From positions 1,246,557 through 1,310,556 of the forward strand of contig VZTJ01004385.1 in NCBI GenBank assembly GCA_013397795.1: a stretch of 64,000 nt of DNA. Direction: 5' to 3'. Source of the DNA: Orthonyx spaldingii (lineage: Eukaryota; Chordata; Aves; Passeriformes; Orthonychidae). Position numbers and translations under genes: made by a program. The notes beneath the pieces were generated by a model. It saw nothing but the letters and a program-made list of their open reading frames with translations, was not told the origin of the DNA and ran no database searches. Positions 1-12,300 of this stretch are shown here, piece by piece; the stretch's first letter is position 1, and each line of letters begins with the position of its first letter.

Positions 1-227
1 CCCGCCGGAGGGGCCGCAGCGCCGGCGGCAGCGGAGCTCCCGCCTCGCCCGGCCCGGCGCTTCCTGGTTGCCCCGGGGAGCCCCGGGAGCCGCGGAGGGC
101 GCGGCCGCCCGGCCGCCTTTGTGTGGGCCGGCCGCAGCCCCTGAGCCGCCGCTGCCGCCGCAGGAGCCATGGGCCGGGGGCCGCCGCGGTAGGAGCATCC
201 CGGGCCGGCGGGGACGCGGCGCTGGAC
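1..227 (+). promoter_or_regulatory. MAP4K5: MAP4K5 CpG-rich promoter and 5'UTR (left edge cut by the window)
   Basis: The first 230 bases are extremely GC-rich with dense CpG and no TATA-like box, as expected of a housekeeping CpG-island promoter running into a 5'UTR. The exact transcription start cannot be read from sequence. The island continues through exon 1 into the start of intron 1 and fades by about 400. The region carries a short upstream ORF (separate entry). Confidence 0.7.
169..192 (+). promoter_or_regulatory. upstream ORF, 7 codons, in MAP4K5 5' leader
   Basis: An ATG at 169 lies in strong start context (gagccATGg: G at -3 and G at +4) and reads MGRGPPR then TAG at 190-192, in a different frame from the main ORF. 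It ends 35 nt before the MAP4K5 ATG at 228, which also has G at -3 and +4. If the leader includes this stretch, most scanning ribosomes would meet it first and the gene would depend on reinitiation or leaky scanning. Confidence 0.5.
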
Positions 228-335
228 ATGGAGCCGGCGGCGCGGGCCAGCGGGGACATCCTGAGGCGGAACCCGCAGCAGGACTACGAGCTGATCCAGC
301 GGGTGGGGAGCGGCACCTACGGCGACGTGTACAAG
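228..335 (+). CDS. MAP4K5: MAP4K5 coding exon 1 (residues 1-36)
   Basis: It starts at ATG 228 and ends GDVYK before donor gtgagc at 336. It carries the glycine-rich ATP loop GSGTYG (27-32). Phase 0 at the donor. Confidence 0.93.
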
Positions 336-3300
336 GTGAGCGGCGGGGGGGCCGCCTCTGGCAAAGCCGGAGGATTCCCGCTGGTGTGGGAAAGGATTGA
401 GCGTGAGGGACGTGAGGCCCGGGCACAGGCTGCCCAGCGGAGCTGTGGCCACCCCATCCCCGGAAGTGTCCCAGGCCAGGGTGGACAGGGCTTGGAGCAG
501 CCTGGGACAGTGGAAGGTGTCCCTGCCCGTGATAAGGGGTTTGACTAAATGAGATTTTTAAGGTCCTTTCCAATCCAAACCATTCTGGGATTCTGTGCTT
601 GCAGCACCAGAGAAGGTTCTCTCTTACCGCTGCCCTTCTTGGAGGTTTGAATTGGTGAATATCGCGGGCGATACTTCCCACGTTACCGCCCAAGGAGGTA
701 GAGGATATCTCTTGGCTGTACCTGTTTGCAGAACGCATCCAGTTAAAGCACCTGATTAAAAGGGTGCCACTTTATCCCCGAGGTTAATAATAGCCCGGGA
801 AAGGCAGAAGCAGATTAAAGCTCTTCAGAGGCTGGAACGGAGCTACAGCACGAGGTAGAGTTAGTGCAGCACATCAAGTAGATGCTCTTGGAATGGTGCA
901 CGCAAAAAGCGACCCTGTCCATGACAGGGAGTTGGAACTGAATGATGTTTTAGGTCCCTTCCAGCCAAACCATTCTGGGATTCTGTAATTCCGTATGGGT
1001 GCGCACATCGCCAGAACCACAGGCACGGGCGACAGGAGGTGCAGGCACTGGTGTGTTCTTCTCCTGTGAGCCCTGTCCTCAAACATCAGGGATGTTCCTC
1101 ATGCATCAGGGATGTTCCTCATACCTCAGGGATGCTCAGCAGCTTTTATAGCTGGGTGGCTTGCAAAGAAAACCTTCAAGCTTTCAACCTGTGCTTGGCA
1201 ATGTGTGTGTTCAGCTGCACGGGGAGGGAGGCTGTGTGATGCTTTGCTTTGTAGTGCTGTTGAGTGTGTTTAAAATAGACCTGACACAGCCAGGCGTGCA
1301 AGGGAAGGTGTGTTCCTGTGCCACATGAAAGGCAGCAGTAATTGCTCCTGCTGGGGGAGGGCTCTTTGCTAATGTTCAAATTGAAGTTTTATAGATGGAT
1401 CCTGTTCCCACCACCCCTTTGAAATGGTTACTTATAACCTCAGGGAGTTATTTTTAAAAGTTTTCATGGTGCATATTTACCTTCCTCTTTTAATTTTTTT
1501 TCTCCTGCAGTGCTGTGCACAGATCAGTCAACTTCTTTCCTAGGATTCTAGCAGTAAATCTTTTAAGAGAACATTTCAGCTGTCATAAATCTGGAAGTCA
1601 GCATACCTTGAGCTGCTTTGTTTGTGTGTGCCTGCCCAGTGCAGGGCAGCACGACAAGAAATAACCAGGCAGCACGACAAGAAATAACTAGTTGTGTTGC
1701 AGGGAAGTGTTTTTGTGTCATCTCTTTGTGGAAAAAGAAATATTCTGCTTCTCATTATGCTGGTAATTAGTGGAGAGCTGTGCTGACATGTCATCCAGCT
1801 TCCGCTTCCGGAGCTGGGCTGGATGCATGGCTCTGCTCCCTGCCGTGTAAACACATCCATCCCCTTTCAACAAAAAAACCCACAACCCTCTGCCCCCCCT
1901 CCACTCTTGGGGTTGTGAAAAATGTGCCTTCTACTCCTGAAACGGCTTCAGATAAGGAATAAACCCAAACTTTCTCCCAGTGCAGCCTGGCAAATTTAAA
2001 TCAAAGTTTTTGGCAGCCGTTCTAGACGTTGTTATGAGTCTGAAACAAGTATAAAGTTAATGAGTTTAAAGTAGTTTGAGAGGCTGCATTTGTTTCTAGG
2101 TCATTGCTTTGCTCTTTGTTTTTGTAAAGGCCTGCAACAGGGAGGAACTGTATCAAGGGAATACTGAATCAGATGGCACTGCCTCTTATGACAAATATGC
2201 ACAGCAAACTTATTTTTTAAAGCCATTGACGTTATGATAATTTTAAAAGTAAGGTAAACCTTTTTTTCTTGAAAGGACTTAACGTTTCAACATTGCACTT
2301 TTATTTTTTGTAGTCCCTGGTAAGTCTCGGTGCAGATGGCACATCTTGTGCTCACTGAGGGCTGTTGGAAGTGTTTATAAAATGCATTTATTAGTGAATA
2401 TCCAAGTGTTTTTATGTTGCAGAGCTCGGGCAAGGTTTGCTAGAGAGTGCTCTTAAATTAAAATGGAATTTTCCCCTCACCTCTTCAAGTGGTTTCTCTG
2501 CTCCTTCTCTAATAATGAGTCACCAGCGTCTCCAGCACAGTTGTTTTTGGGATGTCTCAGCCAGGCAGCCTCTCTGATTGTGCGACATCTGCCTCTTCCT
2601 CAGATGCTTTTTGGTGCTGCTGGTTAATGCTTCAAATTCTTCTTGGGGCATTTGGTAGCTTTTAGAGTAATTGGCTCTTTTTTGGATGGTGAAGGTGGAG
2701 GTTAAGCAAATATTTCTCTTCACTATTAGGTTACAGAAGAATATTTAAGGCTTTTCCAAAATTCTCCTGCCCACTTTGCTTTTCATTACTACCATGGAAG
2801 CTTAAGACAGAGCTGTGTTTTCTTGGTGTTTGTGGGGTTTATTTCTCTTGTCTGTCACATGGCACACAATGGTTGATTGTAGGATTGCTGGTAAGTGCTG
2901 GATTGTTGATGTTGTTTTAATATCTTTTTTCCCCCAAAATGCATTTCAGGGCTGGGGAGAAACCATCTGTAAATAAACTCTTGTCTATTCACAGCCTGTG
3001 TAAATAGATCCAAGTTTAGGTCTAGGAGTCTTGGAAGTAATTTCCATTACAATCCTAACTTGTTGGTTGTCTCATCTGTGGTGAGAAAGCTTTTTTCTTT
3101 TAGTAGAGGATATAAATGTCAAACCAGTTGTGATCCATTGGAATAATTTATCCCTCAAAGAATGGCACTAAGATACCTTGAATTACTGCCTTCTTTGGAA
3201 GAGGCTGTAATAACAAAGATGAGAACTGGAACTTAATAATCTGCTGTTAAAAAAGTAGTGGTTTTTTGGCCCTACTATCTCTCAAATCTAATCTGGTTTT

Positions 3301-6300
3301 CCTGGAAAGGTCCTCCCACTGTGGTCGTAAACACAAAACTCTCAAAGCAGCGTTTAAAAGTTGCATAAATTTGTTCTGTTTGCATTCTGAAATGGATCTG
3401 TTTCATGCTGAAATAGACGTTGTGTGTGTGGTTAATGAAGGAACACACATTTGACTGGGGTCTTGGAGCAGAACATTTAAAAAAGCTGCTGGAGACTGTA
3501 AATGGAATTTAACCTCCAGCACTAGGAAGTGGCTGGTCAGATCCCATCCCAGGTAAATTCCCAGTGTGGTTAGATGTTTCCCAGGATGGGTTTTCACACC
3601 AGCATGACCTGTGAGTGAACCCGCAGCTTTTCAGTAGGGCTTTGTAGTCCTAATTTGTTTAAGGCTGGTTTGATAACAAGGTCACAGCACCAGCTGTATG
3701 AGCACGCGTTTCTGCAGTCCATGGTATTTTCTGGAAGTACTTGGAACAGCATAAGACTGGCCTGTTTTGCTTAACTTGTGGAATTTGGTTGCATCAGAAC
3801 ATCCAGTCATTTGGTTGTGTGTAATTGTGGATCTTGGTGTCCTCGAGGGACTTTGGAAAACAAGAGCTGTATTCGGGGGATCATTTGCTGCTGCTCTTCC
3901 TTCCTGAGATTTCCTCTGTGGATTTTTTATTGGAGTATTTATTAATGGCTCTGAATAGGTTTGGTGGAGAGATTGTGGGGAAATGTTCAGGTGCCCAAGG
4001 GCGGGTTGGAGGGGGCTTGGAGCAGTCTGGAACAGTGGGAGGTGTCCCTGCCATGGCAGGGGTGGGATGGGATGGGATTTAAGGTCTCTTCCAACCCAAA
4101 CCATTCACAGGCCTTGGCTTTTTGTGGTTTTTAATCCAAGTGCCCCAAACAGAGTTTTAACTGCTCCTTGGTTGCGCAGAGGGGAACAAAAGGGTGGTTG
4201 ATGTAAATGGATGTAAATTCCTCCTTGTTGAACGCTGTTGTTTGGCAGCTGAGCTGAAAGCCCCTGGATGCTCCGGGCCCAGCAGCCTCGGCCGCTCCCG
4301 GGATGAATAGCGGGATGTCTGTGCTCCCGATGATCAAACATGACCTTGTGCAGCAATTCTAAAGCTGGCTTGTTTGGGGCTTTCCAAGCAGGATTGTGAG
4401 CAGTGCCACAGTGGCTTTCTTTAAAAGTAAGCACAAGGGACAAGGAATGCACCAAATTAATGGCAAAAACTGCCTGTAAACAAGAGATGAGTTTTTACTG
4501 AATATCATGAAAATTTCATTCTTTCTGGAGTCACCTGCTCAGTCTCTCTTCTCTTGAGATTGTTATCATTATTTTTTAATCTCCTGCACCAAATAAAGGC
4601 ATTAACTTAGAAGGAACCTGCAGTGTTTTGCCACCGATTGCTGCAGGAAAATAGTGAGCAGTGAAATTGGATTGTGGCACACACAGACCCTTTGCTCAAA
4701 TGCAATTTAAAACGAACAACAAAAAGATTTGTTTTACTTTCTTTGTGGTTTTTTTTTTGGTTTTTTTTAAGGTAACCATAAAAGTGTGACTCTGTCCAGT
4801 CTGAATCAGGCTTCAACATTGCTTGTGTGGTCACTGCCTTGTCCTCAGAGCTCTGAATTATAATTCCTGGTGCCAGCCAAAGGCTGCTGAAAACCTGTGT
4901 TTGATACTGAGAAAATAATTCTTAATGTCATTCTAATCCCTCAGATGATGAAAATTTATTAGTTAAAGTATTTTTCTGCTTAAGTCAACAGGTTAAGAAC
5001 GGAGTATTAAAGCTTTTCTTGATACCAGAGTACAGTTATGGCTGTGACAGCTTTTAATCACATACTCCCAACTTTACACAAATATGTTTTGGCAGCTGCA
5101 GACCAATTGGATTTGGCCATCCCTGACTCAGCACTTCTGTCCCTGGTGAATATACGTTGCTTCCACATATAAATGACCATAAAACATCTGTCACATGGGG
5201 GATTCCACTCTTCCTCTGCAGATCAAAGCCTTCTGGTCAGCAGTGTTTGCTGTAGCCATGCCTGAACTCCGTGTGCTCTTTTTTCCATGTGAAGGGTGTT
5301 TGGAATGACATCAAACCAGTGCTCTTGAGTTTTTTTTCTTATTGCTGTGGAGTTCCTCTTCTGGGAAATGGCACGCTTTGCTTTTGGGATGCAGTCAGTA
5401 GGGTTTCTGGCTTGAGAACTAAGATGCTCAGTGGCTTGTTGACACCTTCTGTGAGGATATTCAGGAGTGGAAGGTGAAACCTTTGCATTTCCATTTGAAA
5501 TACTTGTAATAGTTTTTCTTATTAAGAATTTGGTCTTTGATGTGGAATGTTCCAAGCTGCTTGGCTTTAAGTAATATATCCTGTCACTCATGTTTCTCTT
5601 TACCAGGAACTGTAGTGACAGGACAAGGAGTGATGGGTTCAGAATGAAAGAAGGGAAATTCAGGCTGGATATATGGAAGGAATTCCTGGCTGGGAGGGTG
5701 GCGAGGCCCTGGCACAGGGTGCCCAGAGAAGCTGTGGCTGTCCCTGGATCCCTGGAAGTGTCCAAGACCAGAGTGGACATTGGGGCTTGGAGCAGCCTGG
5801 GAGATAGGGAAGGTGTCCCTGCCCATGGCAGGGGGTGGAATGGGGTGATCTTTAAGGTCCTTTCCAACCCAACCTGCTCTGGAATTCTGTGTTTTCTATT
5901 AATGGCAAGTTACGTGGTGGGAGTAGTGTTTCCCCTATGGTTATTTCTCCCTGTCTCTTACTTTGAGGAGCAGGCAGTCTTCAAAATCTTAAAAATAAGG
6001 TCTAATTTCATCTTAGTGTGAGGTATCCATTAAGAGGAAGCAAACAGTGCAGGTCACACACCACCCACCCCCCAACAGCAGAGACTTGAGAGGGAAGAAC
6101 AGATCAAAGATCAGAACATTTCCCTGCCAGGATCTCCTTCCTCTCCGGCTCCAGAAGATGCAACGGTCATTTCCATTGCCAACATTGGGATAACCTGGAA
6201 AGCATCCAGGATTTCTGGGATGAGTGGCTGAGCCCCAGTTCTGTCAGAGGTGCGTGGCAGAAGCTCACACATCATCCCGGTCAGAGGGAGCAGCTCTTCC

Positions 6301-9300
6301 TGTCAGCAAGGCCGTGACGGGGTTTGGCAGCGCTTTCCGCTGACACCAGCAGCTGTCCGTCGTCATTCCAGCTGGAAAAACAACCTTCCCTGCTACCTTC
6401 AGCCCTGTTTGGCACCTGCTGCTTGCTTACAGCTGGAAGTGAGCAGGAGAGGCAGCATCAGCCCAAGGTGATCCCAGTTCTGAACGGGTGCATCTCCATA
6501 TTCATGAAGTTGTTCTTCAGCTCAAGGCAGTCTCTGTGCCTTGTGGTTGGGATTGCCAAGGCTTTTCACAAGGACAGGGAGCGATAGGATAAAGGAGAAT
6601 GGCTTCACACCGACACAGGGTGAGATGAGATACAAGGATTAAATTCCTGGCTGGGAGGGTGGGGAGGCCCTGGCACAGGCTATCCAGAGAAGCTGTGGCT
6701 GCCCCTGGATCCCTGGAAGTGTCCAAGGCCTGGTGGGACAGGGTTTGGAACAACCTGGGGAAGGTGTCCCTGCCCATGGCAGGGAGTGGAATGAGCTGGT
6801 TGTTAACTTTGCTTCCAACTCAAACCATTCTGGGATTCTGTGACTGTCTCACACTTCACCATTTTATTAGGATTTCAGATTTTAAATTTGCAAAATAGAT
6901 TAGAAGAGTTCTTTCCCGGTTTCTTAAGGAATTCTGGCAGTAAGAACACTCAGTAAGGTTTGGTGGACACTGCAGCCTTTGATTTATCATTTATGGGGGT
7001 TTTGGTGGTCCCAAGTCCATCCTGGATTTCCAATAAAAAATCACATATGGAGGCTGGATAAACTCTTCCTTCCTAGATGGCCAAAAATTTGTGAGTTTGG
7101 CACAGGGAGGTTTCTGTTGTGCTCTTCAGCTTTCTAAATTCTTTCACCCAAGTGTTAGAGAGATTCATTTCACCCAGCACAGTGGATTTTGTCAGCAGGG
7201 TCCTCCTCAGCTGCTGGAAGAGCCAAAGCTTACCTTTTTCCATGATGGATGGAAAACACCGTGTGGAGAAGCTGCAGCTTGACCTTATCTCTGGAACTCT
7301 TGAGTGAAAGAGCACATGGGAAGGTGAGCAACAGAATTGCTTCCAGGATTGTCCTCTTCCAGCATTTTTCCCTAGTTCCTTATCCTGTGTGTTGCTCTAT
7401 GTGTTTCTACCAATAGTAACTTTCCTAGAGATGGTGAAAAGATCATACAGATGTAGTCAGGGATACCCTCAGAACACCCCAGCCCTGGTGTCCAGAACTG
7501 CTGCATTTACTGATCCTTCAAAATGGAATCTTTAATGCCAGATTTGATATCTTGGCACGTTGGGATTGCTCTTCCCCCAAGTGTATTTTTGTGTCTTCTG
7601 CACGAATATAGTGTCTGGGAGCTTCATGTTTTCATAGAGATGAGGAAGATTTGGCTGGAGAAAGAATGTCTGAAAAAAGAAAGCTGAATGAACCATATTT
7701 TCAGCTCAGTGTGAAAAAGCTGGATTTGTAGCCTGTTTGAAATGTGAATTTTGAGACATTCCAGAAAGGCAAGTGCTGTTTCTCTTCACAGTGAAGAGGT
7801 TTTTGCAGGGGGACTCTGTTGTCTTATTGATAAGAAATCATTCCTAAGGGGATTTTTTTTTTTAGTAACTTCGTCTTGTGCAACATTAAAGGCATAACTT
7901 CTTACATTTGAGGGGATGGTTCACCCCCAAAAGCTGTATTTGTGATGATCCACCCAAAGAGCTGGTTTTTTGTCCTGTTCTCAGCTGTGTGTGTGGTTCT
8001 TTGCTGATCATTGCTATTGAAGCAATAAAGAACTGAGTTATGTTTGCCTTAACTTGCTGTTTAACGTACAGACACGCAAGATCAGAGTTGAATTATAAAC
8101 ATCAGGCTCCCAAAGATGTTTGGGGGATTTAGTCATTAATCCCAAGGGAAGATAAGTGGTAAAGTCTCTTGTACAGGCACAGAGATTTAAACATGGTAGG
8201 CCAAAAGAATAAAGGTGGGGCCATACCATCTTTTATGGATGTATTTTCTCTTGATAAAACTAAAAGAATTAAGGTTTGACAGGAGGCAGTGCCTGATGGG
8301 TGCTCATTGCTCTCAGTGATGGAACAGCTTCAGGTATTTGTGTTTTATTTATGAGGGGTTGTGAAAAAACTGCAGCTGAAATTTTTAAGCATTTGGTCTA
8401 CAGTGAGTAAGGGGAGAGTGTTTGATGTGTCCCTCGTAAATATTCACAGCCCAGACCCCAGAAAGTCCCCAGGATGAGCAGTTTCTGATAAAACCATTCA
8501 GTTGTCTCAGGCATGTGTGTGATTAAATTTAAAGCACTGGTTGAGCTCTGATCCTCTGCTTCTTGGTTAATTATGAAGAGGCAGGAATAACTTCGGGATT
8601 AACACAGAGCCTTCTAAATTTTGCCAAACATTTCCTGGCCTGAGAGTCTTGTTTTTAAATTTGGCTCACAGTATCAAACAGGACAAAGGGATTTCTGAGG
8701 ATGGATAAGGAGATCTTGATTTTTGGTTTTATGGTCCATCAAGCAGCAGCCTGTTCAGGGCCCACGAACGTGGATTTTTCCTTTTTCTCATCCCGTGGGT
8801 GTTGAGGTTTGTGTAAATCCTGCAGTGGGATGTCTCGAGTACAGACTGACTGTGCTGGCTCGAGGCAGCTCCAGCAGGGCTGGAGGAGGAGGGCAGGCTG
8901 TGGCTGTGCTCCGTGACAGCATTATGTGAAATTCCCCATCCCTGGAAGTGTTCAAGGCCAGCTTGGAGCAACCTTGTAGTAGAAGTGTCCCTGCTCACAG
9001 CAGGGAGTGGAACGAGGTGGTGTTTAAGGACCTTCCAACCCAAACCATTCCATGATTTTATGAGTAACTTTCCCCGTGTGCTTTGTTGTGCTTCCTCGAG
9101 CAGAGCTGAGGGATACTTTTGGGAACAGGGAAGCAGCCGGGCTGTGCAAAGTCTCTACCACGATTTCCTCTGGCTCTCTCAAGCACATTCCTCAGTGGTG
9201 TCTGGCTCAGGAAGGCTGATCCATGGAAAATGCACACAGCTGCTGCAGGGAGAGGATCACATTCCTTGGAGATGGGAGCAGTGGGAGAGCCGAGTGTCCT

Positions 9301-12300
9301 GCCTGGGATGGAGGAGAGGCCTTGAGGGCTCCCCAGGGATCAACAAAGGTGAATTTAAAACCCTATAGAAACAGGATAAAGAAAATGCAATATATATAGA
9401 CGGGAGGAATGAGGCAAGATGGAAAATATTCTCAAGCGTGTTAAAATTTAAAAACACTGGTTTTAAAATTCCACCTAAATCACCAGGCCCAATTTGCCAG
9501 AATATTCTAATTGTGTAATAACACATATTACTGGAGCAGCACGGTTTTGGTTCATCTTTCAAAGTAAAGTGAGGAAGTCACTGGGCAAGTGCTTGAAATC
9601 AGGTGACTGAAGTGAAACTGGTGCTCGATCACTGTAGATGAAATTGTAGAAAAAGATTCTTATTTTCTAGTGGCATCTTAAAAAAAGAGTCTTGTTTTCA
9701 GGTGACATCATTTACATGAGTTAATCGGTTAAAATTAAGGAAACAATAAAAAAAAAAAAAAATCAGACCAGGTTTTTTTCCTCTGTTCTAGCTAAAAATA
9801 AAGTGTGAGAGGATGAGATAACTTGCACGATTTTCAGTTATCATCTGTAATGAAATGGCAGCATATTTCCTCTTTACTTCATCAGCATAAGTGCAAAACA
9901 TATTTTATCTGTAACCTTTCTCACGTACCAGCACATTTAGAACTTCAGTTTTTCCTCACTGAAAAACCTACTGAAATGTCATTTCTGTTTATCCCAACAG
10001 TACTCCAAGTTCTGATTTTGAATTTTCTGCTGAATTAAAAATATTGCTGATCACTGTTTCATCGCCATGAAACAAAAACTGTAAATAAATGCTGGGGTTT
10101 ATTTTGGTAGAAACAGCTGTCCCAGTATCAGAAAGAAGCATCAAATCTTACCCATCTCCCACCCCAGGAATTGATATAGTCCAGATGCAACCCAAAGCTT
10201 AATTGTAGAACAGAAGAAGAATCTCCCAGCTCCTATTTTTAGCTATTTTTCCTTTAACTTCTTCAATTACACAACTTCTTTATTCATTCTTTCTGTGCTG
10301 GTCACTGATTTCTTTAACAATAACACCAATAAAGAGCAAAACACTGACCTGTTTTCTTCATCAAGACAAATTTATGGCGTCTTCCTTTTAATTTGGTAAT
10401 CGTGAGTTCATCTCTGAGGAACTGAAATTTAAGGAAGTGATTACTAAACAACTTTGTTGGAGGTAGATTTTTCTACTTAAATCTACATTTTCCACCTGAA
10501 TCTCTCTAGATTCTATCACATAAATTATGATAAGGAAAAGGAGTTGATATGGATTTTTACCTTTAGTTTGGAGGACTTGATATAACACTTGCAATCTAAA
10601 AATTCCTTTTTTTTCCCTTTAAAATGCCAGTGGTGGTTCCTCAGTTTTGCCTTTCTGAAGAGACACATCTCACTGTGTGTTAGCTCATGGTTACAAAGCA
10701 GTAAAAAATATCTTTTTCTTTGGTGGAGAAGTAAATGATGGTCTTAAATTCTTTCATTTTTAATTATAAAGAAGCAACCCCTTGCCTTTTCCTTCAGAAA
10801 TTTGTTTTCTCCCTGCCTGGAAAACCAGATTATTTTTTTATGTCAGTGAAAAGACAACACATAGATATTTTCTTTCAAATATTTTGGTTGTCACATCTCT
10901 TAGTTCTTTCATCTCTAAGGAATAAATAAATTCCCCTGCAGCTGATGAAATATATAATCTTTTAATGTTACTTGGGTTTGTACTCCATAATACTGTGGAG
11001 GGGGTTTTCTCTGTCACAGTCTATGCATTCAGCATAGGAATGCAATAAAATTGTTTTACATTTATTCTCTCTATCTTCTGGTGAATAAACCCTTTTAAAA
11101 TCCATCTTGGTTCGTAGTTTAATGTATTTGAAGGTATATTTTCTTTTTTTTTTTTCTTTTTTCTTTTTTTTTTCTCTTTTCCCTATTTTATACCCTGGCC
11201 TGTAAAGCTGTTGGGCATCTGTTCATTTTTAAGTGTATCAGCAGCTCCATGGGCATTCTTTGATTTTCATGATCTTATGTTCAAAAATATTTGTTATTCC
11301 CCAGGAAAGTGAGCTATTTCTAGTAGCTTTTCAAAGCATTGTAATGCACACAGTTGTAACTTGAAAAGGTTCTTTTCTGGTTTGGTTTTTGCTCCAGCTG
11401 AGTCAAAATTGAGGCCTTTTTAATTTTTTTTTTTCTCTTGTATTTGTTTATATCTTTTGTGCTGCATTAGTTGCTAAATAGTACTTTTGTGGTCAGGGTC
11501 TGTTTCTAGCTTTAGCTTTTCAATTTTAGACAGCTGATGCCAAATATTTTGCAAAGGATGATCTGCCAAGAAAATTTCATAGGAGAACAACCAACCTCTG
11601 CTTGGAAGCACATAGCTGACTTCTTTTGTTACTTTTTTCCCCCTGAATAAATGTTCAAATGTGCATTGATCTTTGCTTTATTATTGTTATGTTTATTGCC
11701 ACAGGTCTTTGTCCTTCAATAATTATCACCAGGGATGAGAATTAAATGTTTTAGTGGCTACTGAGACCTGCAAAGCCCCTCTGCTTATACAAATCCTCAG
11801 TCTGGTTTTCTGGAGAATAAAGGGAGTTGGCCTCTCATCATTAATGAGCTGTTAATCCCTTATTGCTTGAGTTAATTGGCCTTGAGTAAGAAAGTGTCAG
11901 AAGTCTCTGAGTGAAAGGTAGGTGCTCCTCCTCCCAATTTTCCCTGCCAGAGATAAACCATCTGAATTTCACCAATTGCCAGCAAAAATAAATACATTTA
12001 AGCCTTATTTGCATTATAGCTGTGGTCAGGAGTGCCAGTCGTGGATCTGGGATTCAGGGTTTAATGTGGAATTTATTTAAATCCCGGGGCTTCTGCATAG
12101 TCTGGGTTCTGTCCTTTCAACAGGGGAAGCTGTAAGTGCTGTAAATGTGGAAATAGGGAGTGACAGCTGGGAATTTCTCATCCTGCCTTGTGCTGCTGCG
12201 TGTTCTGAGGGCTGAGGACTGGCAGTATCCATCTGGAGAGCACCCACAAAATCAGTATTTGTCCTTGTACAATATCCAGCTCCGAGATCCAAAGTGATGG

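Noticed and set aside
5223..5867. 214-codon minus-strand open frame
   Set aside because: About half of it is the antisense of a CR1 tail, which is stop-poor on that strand.
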